Origin: Guyanagaster necrorhizus
Lineage: Eukaryota; Basidiomycota; Agaricomycetes; Agaricales; Physalacriaceae
NCBI RefSeq assembly: GCF_019112545.1
Contig: NW_025064893.1
Location: forward strand, 369,829-433,828
Reading direction: 5' to 3'
DNA: 64,000 bases
The notes beneath the pieces were generated by a model, which saw only the letters and a list, made by a program, of their open reading frames with translations, searched no databases and was not told the origin of the DNA. Positions 1 through 10,640 of this stretch are shown here, in pieces. Made by a program: the position numbers and the translations under genes. Position 1 is the first letter of the stretch, and each line of letters opens with the position of its first letter.

Positions 1-232
1 AACATTTATTTATAGCATGATAACAAAACAGTATATAAGTAGTGTAGCTCTCGCTGTAATACCCCAGCTTCGAGCTAAAGTTTATTCTCTATCATCCTAT
101 CTTGAGCAACTTGCAATGCCTTGACCACACACCTCTGTTAACACATCAGTGAACTCAGTCAGACATACCTGAAGTGTGAGATACTGAACTGTTTATCACA
201 TGTTAATAGTCATATGGAGTTTGGGCTTAACA
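1..232 (+). repeat. 3' part of a chromovirus LTR, cut by the window edge
   Basis: The sequence matches the reverse complement of the G5 LTRs (46662-47189 and 54096-54623). It contains the TATA-like run TATATAAGTA near 32-41, the transcript-start motif AGCTTCGAGCTAA near 66-78, and the LTR terminus TTAACA at 227-232. An LTR of a plus-strand element that was a 5' LTR would be followed by a PBS such as ATTAGCTT. Instead 233 onward is the integrase of another element on the minus strand. This is therefore the 3' LTR, or a solo LTR, of a plus-strand element lying mostly left of the window. Its expected TSD copy would be AATTC (233-237), which cannot be checked here. It keeps a CpG in the start motif that most other copies have lost. 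Confidence 0.85.
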
Positions 233-1200
233 AATTCAGCAATGGGTAGGAGGGTGTCCCAGTTGTCCTGCTGATAGGAGCAGTAGATGTGGATGTATTG
301 TTCCAGAGTTTGGTTTGCTCATTCAGTTTGGCCATTAGCCTCCAGATGATAACCAGAGATAAGGTGGAGTTTCATGTCAAGGGCCACAGCTAAGGTGTGA
401 GTAAATTGGGAGATGAATTCAGAGCCATGGTCAGATATGATGTGACTGGGTACCCCATGTTTGGAGAATACATAGATAAGAAAAAGTTGGGTGAGCTCTA
501 TGGAGTTGATGGTGTCATGAGTGGAAATGAAGATGGCTTGCTTGCTAACTCAGTCTATGACTACTAAGATGACAGTGAATCCATTGGAGTCCAGTAGTTG
601 TTCAATGAAGTCCATGGAAATGGAATCTCATGGCTGTTCAGGAACTGGCAGAGGTTTGAGTAACCCATAGGAGCAGTGTCTGGATGCCTTATTGTGCTCA
701 CAAATTGTGCAGAACTTAACATAGTGTCAGACATATTCACACATCTTTGGCCAGATGTAGTTCCACTGGACTAGTTCTAATGTCTGGTTTTGACCAAAGT
801 GACCTGCCAAGATGTGGTCATGATTGTTCTGTAGTATATAGAGATGGAGATCATCAGAGTCCAGAACATAGATGCAGCCTTCAAAGTGAAGGATGTTGGA
901 TTTGTCAATAGACTATTGAGAGAGAGAGGATTCAGAAGTGGCCTTAGCCTAGTGGAGGCTGTCAGAGGATATAGTATCAGAGGATTGTGCTTGTCTGATA
1001 TCAGTGTGGAGTTTGTCAATATCCATGATAGCACTAGCCCATAGAGTGAGGCCTTCGAGATAGATTGCTCAGAGTGATGCAGAGAGTTGTTCTTAGGTGA
1101 ACACAGGTCAGAAATTGTGGGGGTTGATTTGAGCATATTGGCTATCCTCCTTTTTAGGGTAGACATCTCATCATCTAGTGAGCACATCCGGTTTCTCACC
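233..1200 (-). pseudogene. G0 integrase, truncated and degenerate
   Basis: Minus-strand translation downstream of RNase H gives integrase-like stretches, including a segment for a target-DNA-binding core with repeated stops and the phrase YQQDNWDT near 260-290. The longest open piece is 777-1202 in one frame, but in-frame stops and probable frameshifts break the rest. The C-terminus is missing because the LTR at 1-232 replaces it. A catalytic DDE triad cannot be reconstructed confidently. The assignment rests on position after RNase H and fragmentary similarity. Confidence 0.65.
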
Positions 1201-2520
1201 AAGTTTTCCAGGGTGAAACCAGATTACTAGGTTGAACTGGAATAGGTATTTGGACCAGTGGACCTGTCAGCAGGTTAGAATCTTGATGGTGATGAAGTAT
1301 TCAAGATTCTTATGGTCTGTTATAATATCGATAGAGTCTGCAGAGTCTTCAAGATAGTGCTGCCAATGTTTAAAGGCTTCAAAAATAGCTAGAAGCTCTT
1401 TGTCATGGGTGTCATAGTTGAGTTTGGCATTGTGGAGGCTCTAGGAGCAGAAAGTGATAGGGTGAATTTCGCCATCTTTAAGATAGATAAAGAGAATAGC
1501 TGCAATTGCATAGTCAGAGGTGTCAGTTTCTATCACTATCTTTTGATCAGGAACTCAGTGGGTAAGGATGGAGGCATGTGTAAAGGCCTGTTTCAACTCA
1601 TTGAAGACAGCTAAGCATTTGTCATCCAATTTCCATGGAGTTCTCTTGTGGGTGAGTCATGTAAGAGGAAGAACAATATCACTATATTCATGTATAAAGT
1701 GATGGTAGAAGTTGGCAAAGCCAAGAAAAGATTAGATGTCCTTGACTTTTTCTTCAGACATGTGAAGTCCTTCAGGTGATAGGATGTAGCCTAGATATTC
1801 CATGGAATCCTGGTTGAATTTGCATTTAGAACCTTTGCAATAGAGTCTATTAGCTCTAAGCCTGCATAGGACCTCATGAACATGTTTCTGGTGATCTTTC
1901 AGGTTGTTGGAATATATGAGGATGTCATTGAGGTAGACTACTACTGATATGTTGAGCATGTCAGAGAATATATCATTCACAAATCGTTGGAATGCTGCCA
2001 GAGCATTTGTGAGGCCAAAAGGCATGACATGCCATTGGAAGGAACCATAACAGGTCCAGAAGGCTGTCTTCCATTTGTCTCCTTTGGTAATGTGAACGAG
2101 ATGATAGACATGTTGCAGGTCGAGCTTGGTGTAGATGCATGCAGAGCAGGTGGAGTCAAGGAGGTCAGAAATGAGGGGGAGAGGATAGCAATCCTTCTTG
2201 GAGATTTTATTTAGGCTATGGTAGTTGATGCAAAGTCGGAGTTCACTGGTCTTCTTTTTGACAAATAGGACTGGAGCTCTGTGTGGAGAGCAGAATAGAG
2301 TAATGAACCCATTGTGCAGATTATCATCAATAAACTCTCATAGAGCCTTGAGTTCAGATTCTGAGAGAGAATAAATAGGTCTAAGTGGTGGAGATATTCC
2401 TTTCTCAAGGTTGATTTTGAGGTCATATGGCCTATGTTCAGGTAGTTTTTCAGAGAGGATATTGCTGAAGATGTCTGCAAAATTGTGGTACTCTACTGGC
2501 ACTGATAAAAGATCTGCTGG
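1201..2520 (-). pseudogene. G0 reverse transcriptase and RNase H, degenerate
   Basis: RNase H lies at about 1210-1620, with minus-strand motifs NYDTHDKELLAIFEAF and ITDHKNLEYF. RT lies at about 1720-2520, including MPFGLTNALAAFQRF and the catalytic box at 1924-1935. The box reads YLND instead of YLDD, which removes an essential metal-binding aspartate. The best open frame covers 1732-2025; the upstream RT is broken by stops. This would have copied element RNA into DNA and removed the RNA strand. It is non-functional as it stands. Confidence 0.85.
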
Positions 2521-3370
2521 TTCTGTGGATGCAGTTTTGGCTCTAATATTAAGTAAGAAAGGCTGCAGTGTGAACTGCTGAGCACCTTCTTCTGCACTGG
2601 CTCAGACAAATGCAGCAGCAAATATAATGGAGATCTTTGGATGTGCTTTCATAGTAAAAGACTCTGAGAGAGGATAAGAGTAGATGGGTTCATACAGAAA
2701 CAGAGTCTGCCAGTTACCTGGAGTTGATTTGGAATGAGGTGAAGCCCCAGGAGTTGGACTGATAGAGTCTGATGGGCACAGAAGTCCCAGATTTGAGCTG
2801 GAAGGCTTGGAGAGGGGTGAACTATTGTCCTATGGACATGAAAGTCTCTAGAATGTGGTGGAGGCCACAGAATTGGTTGGAGTGAGATCCTGGTAGCTTG
2901 AGCAGAAAATGATACTGTTCTCAGCTCAGTCAATCAGTGGATTGTAGTGGGAGAGCCAGTTGTATCCTAGGATAAGATTGCAAGATAAATCCAGAGGGGT
3001 GACATAGAAGTTGATGGGGAAGGTGTCTCTAGATGGGAAACAGATAGGGATGGTTGTGATTTGAGATATATGGCTCCTGATAGAGCTATCAAATAATCAA
3101 AGTTGCATATTAGGGATGGTTTTAATGGAGATTTCATTGGCAGCTACATACTTAGTGTCAACAAAGCAGTGGCTAGAGCCAGAATCAATAAGGGCAAGAA
3201 AATGCAGAATGATATAAGTTGAGAAACCATCAGGTTTCATAGTAGTTGGTAATTCTGCTGAGAGAGGAATGTGGAAGGAGTGATTGGAAAGGGATGTTGC
3301 ATTGAGAGTGATGACCTCTGGTGTGTGAATAGAGTCAATGCAACCCTGAACTTGCACAGAGAGAACAGGG
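2521..3370 (-). pseudogene. G0 aspartic protease region, degenerate
   Basis: The minus-strand frame at 3097-3357 contains ALIDSGSSHCFVDTKYV, the retropepsin-like active site (DSG) of gypsy proteases. About 600 bases between this motif and the RT (2521-3096) encode the rest of the protease and a spacer, with a 94-codon open piece at 2649-2933 in a different frame. In-frame stops separate it from Gag (stop near 3378) and from RT. The protease would have processed the polyprotein. Confidence 0.75.
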
Positions 3371-3377
3371 TTGCTTT

Positions 3378-5081
3378 CTAGTTTTCCAACTCTGTCAGAG
3401 CCAGTTCCATGGGAGCATTGTCGACTTCTGCTGCATGATCCTTGGTGGAGGCTGCTGCCTTTTGCTTGTTGCAGTCCTTGGTCTTGTGTTTGGCTCTACA
3501 GAACATGCAAAGGTTGTTCTGGTGCCAGCAGTCTTTTTCTTCCTGAGTAAGATGGCCATCTTTGCCTAGCTTGTCAGCATAGAGCTTAGAGATGGTAGAT
3601 TTTGGTGTGGAGCTAGAGTCTGAGGAAGAAGTGTTAGACCCCTTGGATTTGGGGTTGAGAGATTTATTGTCCCAGTTTTCACAGGCAATTTCAGTCTTCC
3701 AGGTCCAGTAGTGAGCATCAAGTTCTTGGGCAAGGAAGCATATATCACAAAGGTTGTTTGGCTTCCCATAGTGTGCTATGTCATCCTTGATATGGGTGCA
3801 GAGGCCACAGTAAAAGGCGTAGCAGAGGGAGTTGTCTCTGTACCCAATTTGTGAAGCATACTGGTTGAATTGGACTATATACTTCATGATCCAATCTCTA
3901 TCGCACATCCAAAGGTGTTTTAATGCATCTTCAGCATCTCTGATAGCATCAAAGAGGCTGAAGTTGTTATAAAGCTCATCTAAGAAAGCTGCATAGAAGA
4001 ATTGTGAGGCTGGTGGATTCCATGGATTGGAGTTAAGAATGTCTGGTTTGAACCAGTTAAGCATAGTGCTGGCCAGAAATGAAATGGCATAGTTAATCTT
4101 GTTAGCATCTGTTGCAAATGTAGTAGGTCTGTCATTGAAGTTCAACTGAAGGGAGACAATAAAAGCCTTCAGTTTGCAAGAGTCAGAGCCATCAAATAGT
4201 TCTGGTTCCTTGACCTTGGTATGGATAGTGGCTGGTTTAGGGTTGTTGAGGGAAGCAGAGACTCCTTGTAACAGGTTCATGAATTCTAGGAACATGTTCT
4301 GCTGGTTTGGATTGTTACTTCTTGCAGGGCCATCAGAGCTGCCTAGACCATTGAGACCACTTGGACCTTCTGAAAAAGGGTTTGGTGGATTGCCACCTGG
4401 TTCCTGTCAGATGAGAGTATGAGTAGGGGTGTCTTCATCTCTGTCTTCTGAGTCTGGGCTGTCTGGATTTTCATGCATGTTGCTCAGGGATAAAGGGTCT
4501 ATTGGAGGGTTGGTTTGGGCACCATACATCAGGCTGGCCCATCAGGCCCCATTGGTTGGAATGCTGGTGGTGTCAAAAGGATTAGGGGAATCATTGTAAT
4601 TAGGTTGGCAGGTAGTGAAGCTAGAGTGATTGTAGGTTTCCTCATGAGAAGGTTGTCCTCTACTGGAGGCCAATCTGAAAAGGTCTGGTTGTTCCTTTGA
4701 GGCAGAGGCCAGAATGTCTTCCATGGAAAATATGTTTGAATGAATAGGCTGGGTTTATTCAGGATCAGTTTCTGTGGGTTCAGTAAATGTGGTGGATATG
4801 ATAAAATTTTTGACTCAAGGGTTTGAGTTTGAATATACTGTTAGAAACATGCCAATTGAGTGGGCTTGAGTGCACATGTGGAGTCCAGCAGAGTGTGTGG
4901 GTGTCAATGAAGCTATTGGCAATGTCATCCTTGAGTTGGAGCCCAAGAATCTGGATGGATAGAATGGAGTTTTATCAGAGAAGCAAACAGAAATATCCTT
5001 TGGAGCAGAATCTGATGGATGAGGTAGGGAGGAGTTGAAGTGAGTGCAAAATATAGATGGCTTATCCAAGTTGATATTCAA
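3378..5081 (-). pseudogene. G0 Gag, long open 3' portion
   Basis: A 305-codon open frame (4295-3378) holds the capsid-like part, with FDGSDSCKLKAFIVSLQLNF and later IGYRDNSLCYAFYCGL, then a zinc knuckle reading CMFCRAKHKTKDC near 3475-3515. The knuckle has three residues between the second Cys and the His instead of the usual four, so it may be damaged. Upstream, related frames continue as EDILASASKEQPD (near 4724) and to a Met near 5081, interrupted by stops. The true start is uncertain. Gag forms the particle that packages element RNA. Confidence 0.8.
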
Positions 5082-5803
5082 ACTGAGTAGTTATGGTGAT
5101 ATATATGGCTTTATATACTAATGGTAGCTAATTCTAAGTCAGGTTCCATTGGGTTCTGGTGTCAATATTTGCTACCAAGTTCAGGGTCTAGATATTACAA
5201 TGTGAAATATAGATGTGAAATGATAATGGTGAAATGAAATTAGTAGGTAATAGGAAGCAGCCAGAGTCTGATGGATAGCGTGATTGAATTTGTGGTTGGT
5301 TGAGGTGACATGGAGGCTGGCAGCATGCATGTAACAGGCTCTGATAGAATTCTGAGTCCAGTTTAGATTTAAAGTGCTAACTTTGCACTGAAATGATAAT
5401 TCTAAGTTAAATTAAACTTAAAAGAATTATATCAGATAATAATCAAATAATCACAAATATAATACACTGTAATCACTAGAGTCTGATACTAACTGAAGGC
5501 AAAGCAGAGGGATAAGGATGAGGATGTATAGAATGATGATAAGAGAAAGAAGATACAGAGATTGATAAACTATAACTGCTAGTGTTAGTATTGAAGTAGT
5601 AGTCACATCAAGATTTTAAGAGTTTGATTGATATATTAACCTTAGCTCAAGACTAGACTATATCACTACTACTGACTTAAATACTGTATAGAAAAGTCTT
5701 GGCAATCTCAACTAAGTCTTAGCATACCTCTAGTCCTATAGCTGTCTCAAACTAAAAAAAGATGAGAGATACAACAGAATTTGAAGATGTGATAATAAAA
5801 AGA
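5082..5803 (-). other. G0 leader and probable 5' LTR, not delimited
   Basis: There are no supported coding frames here. Minus-strand sequence near 5166-5186 (TTGGTAGCAAATATTGACAC) looks like a primer-binding region just outside Gag, so the 5' LTR of G0 should occupy roughly 5190 to 5780. A TG-like start (minus TGTTGTATCTCTCATC) occurs near 5760-5775. The partner LTR lies outside the window, so neither border nor a TSD could be tested. The segment is AT-rich with no clear internal repeat. Confidence 0.4.
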
Positions 5804-7454
5804 TCAGAAATTAAAGTCTTTGAGAGTTGTCAAGCCAAAACAAAGAATAGCAAGTATCTGAAATCATAATACTTTTCAGATCAGATATGCATACAATATA
5901 AATCTTACCTTCATCAAGATCTTACTTCTAAACATATAGTGATTGTCAGTCTTTTCTGTATCTGGCCAAAGAATAGGCAGTAGAGATATATATGATTTCT
6001 TCTTAGCATTATAGCCTGAAAGTCTCTGACAGATGGAATCTATATAGGCATCAAATCTGTGTTCTGAGGCTGATAGAATTAAAGACCCAAAGATAGTGTG
6101 CAAAGCTTCATTCTTGATATAGTTAATAAATGCAGATTGACCATTGGAGGCACATTTGATAAACTGAGAAAAAATTATTATATAAAGTATTAAAAGACAA
6201 TGTAGATACCATACTTATTTTCTCACTAGACTATAGTTTCTTTTGAATAAGACTTTATGCTCTGGCTTCATGATAGCATACACTTCAGCATGAAGTGCTT
6301 TCTTCTCTGACTCTGAAGAGGCATATCATTCAGAGCTGAGTATCTATTAAGCTCAAATGACATGTGACCTAAACACATGATAAACTGACACTGTCTCACA
6401 CTTTGAGCAATGATGTCAGAGTTCACTGATTGTGTTATATGGCTCTGTATTGCAAGGCCTTTAGATTGGCTCAAGATAAGATGATGAAAAATAAAACTTT
6501 AGCTCAAAGCTGGAGATACTACAGCAAGAGCTATGCTACTTATATACTAGTCATCATCCATTCTATAGATATAACTATCTAATTGTGCATTCTGGCATTA
6601 TAGAGCATTTTGTCCAGTATCATTAAGCTATCTGCAAAAAGGTATTGTCTGTCATTGAGCAGTTACTGTTGTGTCAAAAGACAATGACTGACTAGGCATT
6701 GTTGTGATGACTAAGCCCAGTCTCACAGTCCCAAGTGCTGGCTAAGTGCTCTGACTAAGTGAAAATAGGGGTCAATCTCTCAAATAAAAGATAAAAATGT
6801 GGAAATATCATAACAGTATTAGCTTATTGTCCACTGACTTCCAGACTTGAAAAAGCTTTTCTTCATCCACTCATAGATCAATTATTAACATACAGTGCTT
6901 AAAAAAGCATATGATATACATTTTCTGAACTGGTGACAAGAAATCTTTCTTGCCATAGGATTGCACTGAAGGGAGACAAGACTCTATGCTCTTTGTTTTA
7001 TGGCCTAATTCATTTTGACTTTGAGGAGTGCAATGATGCAGCCATCATCAAGAGTGTAGAACATCTGTGCCACTCAACATTTCTCAGGCTGCAGAGTGCA
7101 TGTCAGACTGTGATCAACACTGTCAAGGATGTCAATAGAAGCAACACTGTGCTGAATAGCCTGTGAAGCTATATTAGTATCATTGAGCTGCTGTTGGGAT
7201 ATTTTTATGCTCTTTTTGTCTCATTTTCTCAGATCTGTCTGACTTTTGCTGAGACTCAGCATGTTGCATACAAATTGCATATGTTTATTAAGTATATAAC
7301 TATATATAAGTCTTTTATAGAAGCTCCAGAGAGTGATATGCCCAGTATGCCTGTTGATAATATTCTTGTTGGTGCATTTTCTGATAATACAACTGTAGTT
7401 CAGCAGTTCTTCAAGATCAGCATTCCAGTCTAGCATATTGTTGCTATGAATGAC
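5804..7454 (-). pseudogene. Host multi-exon gene, broken by a solo LTR and stop codons
   Basis: Four minus-strand exons join in frame: 7454-6920, 6869-6227 (interrupted by the LTR at 6345-6815), 6163-5909 and 5857-5804. The introns are 50 nt (6919-6870, GTATAT to AG), 63 nt (6226-6164, GTGAGA to TTTCTCAG) and 51 nt (5908-5858, GTAAGA to TTTCAG), typical basidiomycete sizes. Exon fragments include MLDWNADLEELLNY, LNDTNIASQAIQHSVASIDI, HAEVYAIMKPEHKVLFK and DAYIDSICQRLSGYNAKKKS. In-frame stops occur: several TGA, which fit former CGA, and two TAG. The frame is open on both sides of the LTR, so the LTR landed in an exon. I do not recognise the family; a loose resemblance to basidiomycete DUF6532-type proteins near the last two exons is only a guess. 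The 5' end is unknown. Confidence 0.65.
6345..6815 (-). repeat. Solo chromovirus LTR inside a host exon
   Basis: This 471-bp LTR has terminal TATTAAGC (TG mutated to TA) at 6345 and TAACA at 6811-6815. It is flanked by GTATC (6340-6344) and GTATT (6816-6820), a 5-bp TSD differing by one C/T change. It contains the same landmarks as the G1-G6 LTRs: ACACATGATAAACTGACA near the start, TTTAGCTCAAAGCTGGAG mid-way, and GACAATGACTGACTAGGC. No internal sequence is present, so the element was lost by LTR-LTR recombination. It interrupts the host reading frame at 6344/6816. Confidence 0.92.
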
Positions 7455-7732
7455 CTGCTAAGTGTATGCATTAATAGCCTGTCCAATTTTATAACACCAT
7501 CCTTTGTAAAGAAACCATGTCCTTTACAACTGCCTATAGTATTTGTGGGATTATCAAGAGATCATAAAAAGTACTAGAAGATTCAACACTTTACCATGCA
7601 CTCAATGCATTGGGTTGATCCCTTTGCACTGTCAACTCTCATCATCAGAGAACATGAGAATATCCCTGTGTCTGTGTCAACTATATCAAGCACCTATTAT
7701 TCACTATGTAAGTATATGCTATTTCTCATTTG
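7455..7732 (-). other. Host flank between the broken gene and the nest
   Basis: Immediately upstream of the first recognised exon there is a minus-strand acceptor-like sequence CTTAGCAG (7455-7462) with a branch-like CTATTAAT. Further upstream a short frame reads GSCKGHGFFTKDGVIKLD near 7480-7540. More 5' exons are likely but I could not join them in frame. The segment ends at 7732 with ATTTG, the TSD of G1. Confidence 0.4.
7728..7732. repeat. G1 target-site duplication, left copy (ATTTG)
   Basis: ATTTG directly precedes the LTR start TGTTAGAC at 7733. The same five bases follow the other G1 LTR at 62662-62666. The two copies lie about 55 kb apart and bracket the entire nest. Confidence 0.92.
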
Positions 7733-7987
7733 TGTTAGACTCAAGTCACATGTGATCAGAACACATGATAAACTAGTGCTATATCATATTTGTACAGTCA
7801 CACTAGAGTCCACTTATTATGTCTTGTTGACTAATATGCTTTAAGGCCTTTGTAAGAAAGCTCAAAAATAAAGTGATATGAATAAACTTTAGCTTGAAGC
7901 TAGAGTTATACAGCAAGAGCTATTCTATTTATATACTACTCATCTATTGAGATAAATATACTACTACTTATTGTATCTATCCAAGTC

Positions 7988-8458
7988 TGTTATGATTTTT
8001 CCTCACTTTTATCTTTTCTTTTATGAATTAACCTCTATTTATGCTTAGTCAGAGTGGCTAGCACAGGCACTTGAGACCATAGGATAGGCTTAGTCAGCAC
8101 AACAAAGCCTGTTTGGTCATTGTCTTTTGACATGACAATGCTGTCCAACAATGCATAATAGACCTTTTGTATATAGTAGCAATGCTCAAGGACAATAGGC
8201 ACAAAGGACTTGACAATGTACAATAGGAAGAGATATAATTAGTTTTACTCATGTAATATATAAGATGGCTTGCTCTCACTGGTAATCTCCAGCTTTGAGC
8301 TAAAGTTTACCTTCACACCATTTTACTTTCAAGCCAATCTTAAGGTCTTGACCATATTGACTAATATTCACAATAAGTGAACTCTGACATTCCACTCAAA
8401 GTGCAAAGTGATGTCAGTTTATCATGTGATTATAGTCATGTGCAACTTGGATCTAACA
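7988..8458 (+). repeat. G6 5' LTR
   Basis: Runs from TGTTATGATTTTTCC to GATCTAACA and has the same 471-bp length as its partner at 15715-16185. By eye the pair differs at about 40-45 sites, mostly transitions, so G6 appears older than G4 or G5. A TATA-like TATATAAGATG lies near 8256, and AGCTTTGAGCTAAAG, the presumed transcript start, lies about 34 bases downstream. Confidence 0.92.
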
Positions 8459-8514
8459 ATTAGCTTTCTCTTTCTCTTTCCTTTCCTAATGCACTATAGT
8501 GTGGAGAAAATTGA

Positions 8515-10640
8515 ATGCTCTTTATCAACACATCAGATCTGAACTTTGACTGAGAGTTCTTTAAACTTCTTGCCTCCATCATCAGAACACTTTTAGAGTT
8601 GTTGGTGATCATCTAGCTGTGCTGGAGACATCAATCAATCACTGTCTGAGCTATCAGACATTATAATGAATTTCAGCATATCCAATGCATTCTATGCAAT
8701 GTAACTCCTGATCTTCCCTTATATAATATCCCTGAATCCTGATGAATGTCCCACTAGCCTGTGACCAGCCTCTTACCTGAAGCTGAGCCTAGTGGCTCAC
8801 ATATAAGAGATGTTCAAGAAGAAGAAAGACACAGATACCCCCCTTGATCAGTCAGCAGAAACAGAAATAATTGCCTCACAGGATTCTGAAACCTATGGAT
8901 CCTACTCTCTATCCTTAATCATGAGGACAAAGACCTCTCCATGGACTTCTTTGAGCAGTCTCTATCTCTCTCATCTTTCTCTGCTCCAAGAACCCATGGG
9001 ATTGCTGACCATGCTTGAGACTTCCTTGATGCCATTAGGGTGGCTCAGAGATCTCAGTATAACTCTTCAGACCCCTCACCTCTCTATGTCACTCCTGCTA
9101 GAAGCCTCATCACCACTTCTCTCTATTCCTCTGGAACCAGCATGGGGATGAGGAGAAGTTCCTCTTAGCATACCAATAATGAGGGATAAAACAGAGAAGA
9201 AAGAGACAAAATTATCTACTGACTTTTCCCCACATGGGATCTCAACATTCCATTTGACTATGATGAGGCTGTCTGACAGGAGGAGTGTCAAAGAAGGGAG
9301 GCCCCAGAACATGAATGAGCCTGAGATGCACTCACTATATGCATCCTGGAGGAAAGACAGAGAGCTCTCAAGGCCATAGAGTATGACTGACAGCATTGCA
9401 ACCAGCAGTGACTGATTGAAACTACACACTTCAACAGAAGCTTGCCAGACTGATATGGACTTTGCACTAAGCTCTCCCTATCCACTCTCATATTCCAGGA
9501 GCCAAGCACTAGTGACAATGATGACCTATGGGCAGAAGAGTCCCACCAGATCCTCACTGCTGGTGAAGCCAGAAGGAGAGGTGACAATAGAATCCTGCCT
9601 CTAGCCTGAGATGATGTCTGTTCCAATAGCTCTGAAACTCTCAACTATCCCTCTTTCTGATATACTTCTAGTGCAGACACCATGTTTGAGGATGATGAGT
9701 TTATCCTCAGGCACTATAGACTATGAGTATCTGACAATACCCACATCTCCACTCATGCCCTTTGAGGATACTTCAGAAGCAGAGTCACTTGACAATTCTT
9801 CAATAAGCACTTCTATGGAAACTTCTGCATCTATAGTGAGAGACTGGAGGTCACATGAGCAGCAGGTAGGAACTGGTATGATCCTGAAATTGAAAGCCTC
9901 TCTGCCACTGATTATACCATCACAATCACCTCAATCCCTTTAAGCCCTATCACTGGCCCTAGCACACAGCCAGAGCAGCAGATTCCTGATAACAATATGA
10001 CTGCCTGAAGGAGAGGAGAACATCTTTGACCAGTCTGCCATCTTCCTTGACAAGGATGAAGAGGACAAGAAGCTAGTGGATAAGAAGGATAAAGACAGTG
10101 AGAGTAGTGGATTACCTTATGGAGATGGAGAAATTGCTTATTTTTATCCAGAAGAAACTGATAATGAAGCCTTGAAAGAAGAGATGTGCAGAGCAGGAGA
10201 GAAAGAATTCAAAAGACTATATCAGGAGGGGGTAACATTTCTATGGCACAATGACAACTGATTGTCATCACCAATAGGAATACTATATATTAATGAACCA
10301 GCAGAAAGACAGAAAATACTCAGACATGCTACTACTGACTATGCAGCAAGAACTTACAACAAGAAACACCCAGAAGACTAACTCAGCCAACTACTGGCAT
10401 ATCAATCTCCACCAAAAGTTCAGCTAATGCTATGGTCACCCCCCATCACACTGAAATGAGCCATGTATATGGCACCATCAGTCTGAAGTGTATATTCATA
10501 TTCAACATCTTCAGAATAAACATTGGCAACTCAGCTGTCTCAAACCCAAACTTGGCCTGTCAGCTATTAAAACCCATGGATGGGAGCTGGGAGTCAATTA
10601 CTAGCCACTCAGCCTCCAGCAGATGAAGCCAGCAGAAGTG
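8515..10640 (+). pseudogene. G6 pre-Gag region with N-terminal hydrophobic segment
   Basis: The start is placed at ATG 8515 in the conserved context TTGAATG, 56 bases after the LTR. The frame reads EFFKLLASIIRTLL (8553-8594), a strongly hydrophobic segment. Conserved blocks follow: AIRHYNEFQHIQCIL (about 8647-8700), DFFEQSLSLS with GIADHA (about 8945-9030), DYEYLTIPTS (near 9718-9750), and EALKEEMCRAGEKEFKRLYQ with FLWHN (10160-10260). In-frame TGA/TAG stops interrupt it and some blocks sit in different frames. I recognise no known domain. The position before Gag suggests an extended or separate N-terminal structural protein. Confidence 0.7.

Larger units (their letters stand above)
233..5190 (-). 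mobile_element. G0: Ty3/gypsy element of a second lineage, 3' end cut off
   Basis: Read on the minus strand the order is Gag (about 5081-3378), protease, reverse transcriptase, RNase H and integrase, the Ty3/gypsy order. It is unlike G1-G6: the RT motif is MPFGLTNALAAFQRFVNDIF, the protease motif is IDSGSSHCFVD, and the RNase H motif is ELLAIFEAF. These are typical of gypsy elements common in Agaricomycetes, and no chromodomain is visible. The integrase end is missing because an LTR of another element abuts it at 232/233. A possible primer-binding region (minus TTGGTAGCAAATATTGACAC, about 5166-5186) marks the 5' end of the internal region. Many stops interrupt every domain. Confidence 0.85.

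Noticed and set aside
5876..6103. A single 75-codon protein starting at Met 6103
   Set aside because: The coding sequence extends upstream of that Met to a splice acceptor at 6164 and ends at a splice donor at 5908, so it is an internal exon and its tail is intron.
6933..7433. Plus-strand open frames (6933-7166 and 7194-7433) as a gene
   Set aside because: The minus strand gives one continuous frame over both, with matching splice sites downstream, so the plus frames are more likely shadows.
8810..9151. Frame with LLTMLETSLMPLGWL, also seen as LLTVPKTSSIPLGWL in G3, taken at first as a conserved pre-Gag motif
   Set aside because: It is the shadow of another frame reading GIADHAxDFLDAIRVA, which agrees better among G1, G2, G3, G4 and G6. 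DNA-level identity makes both frames look alike.
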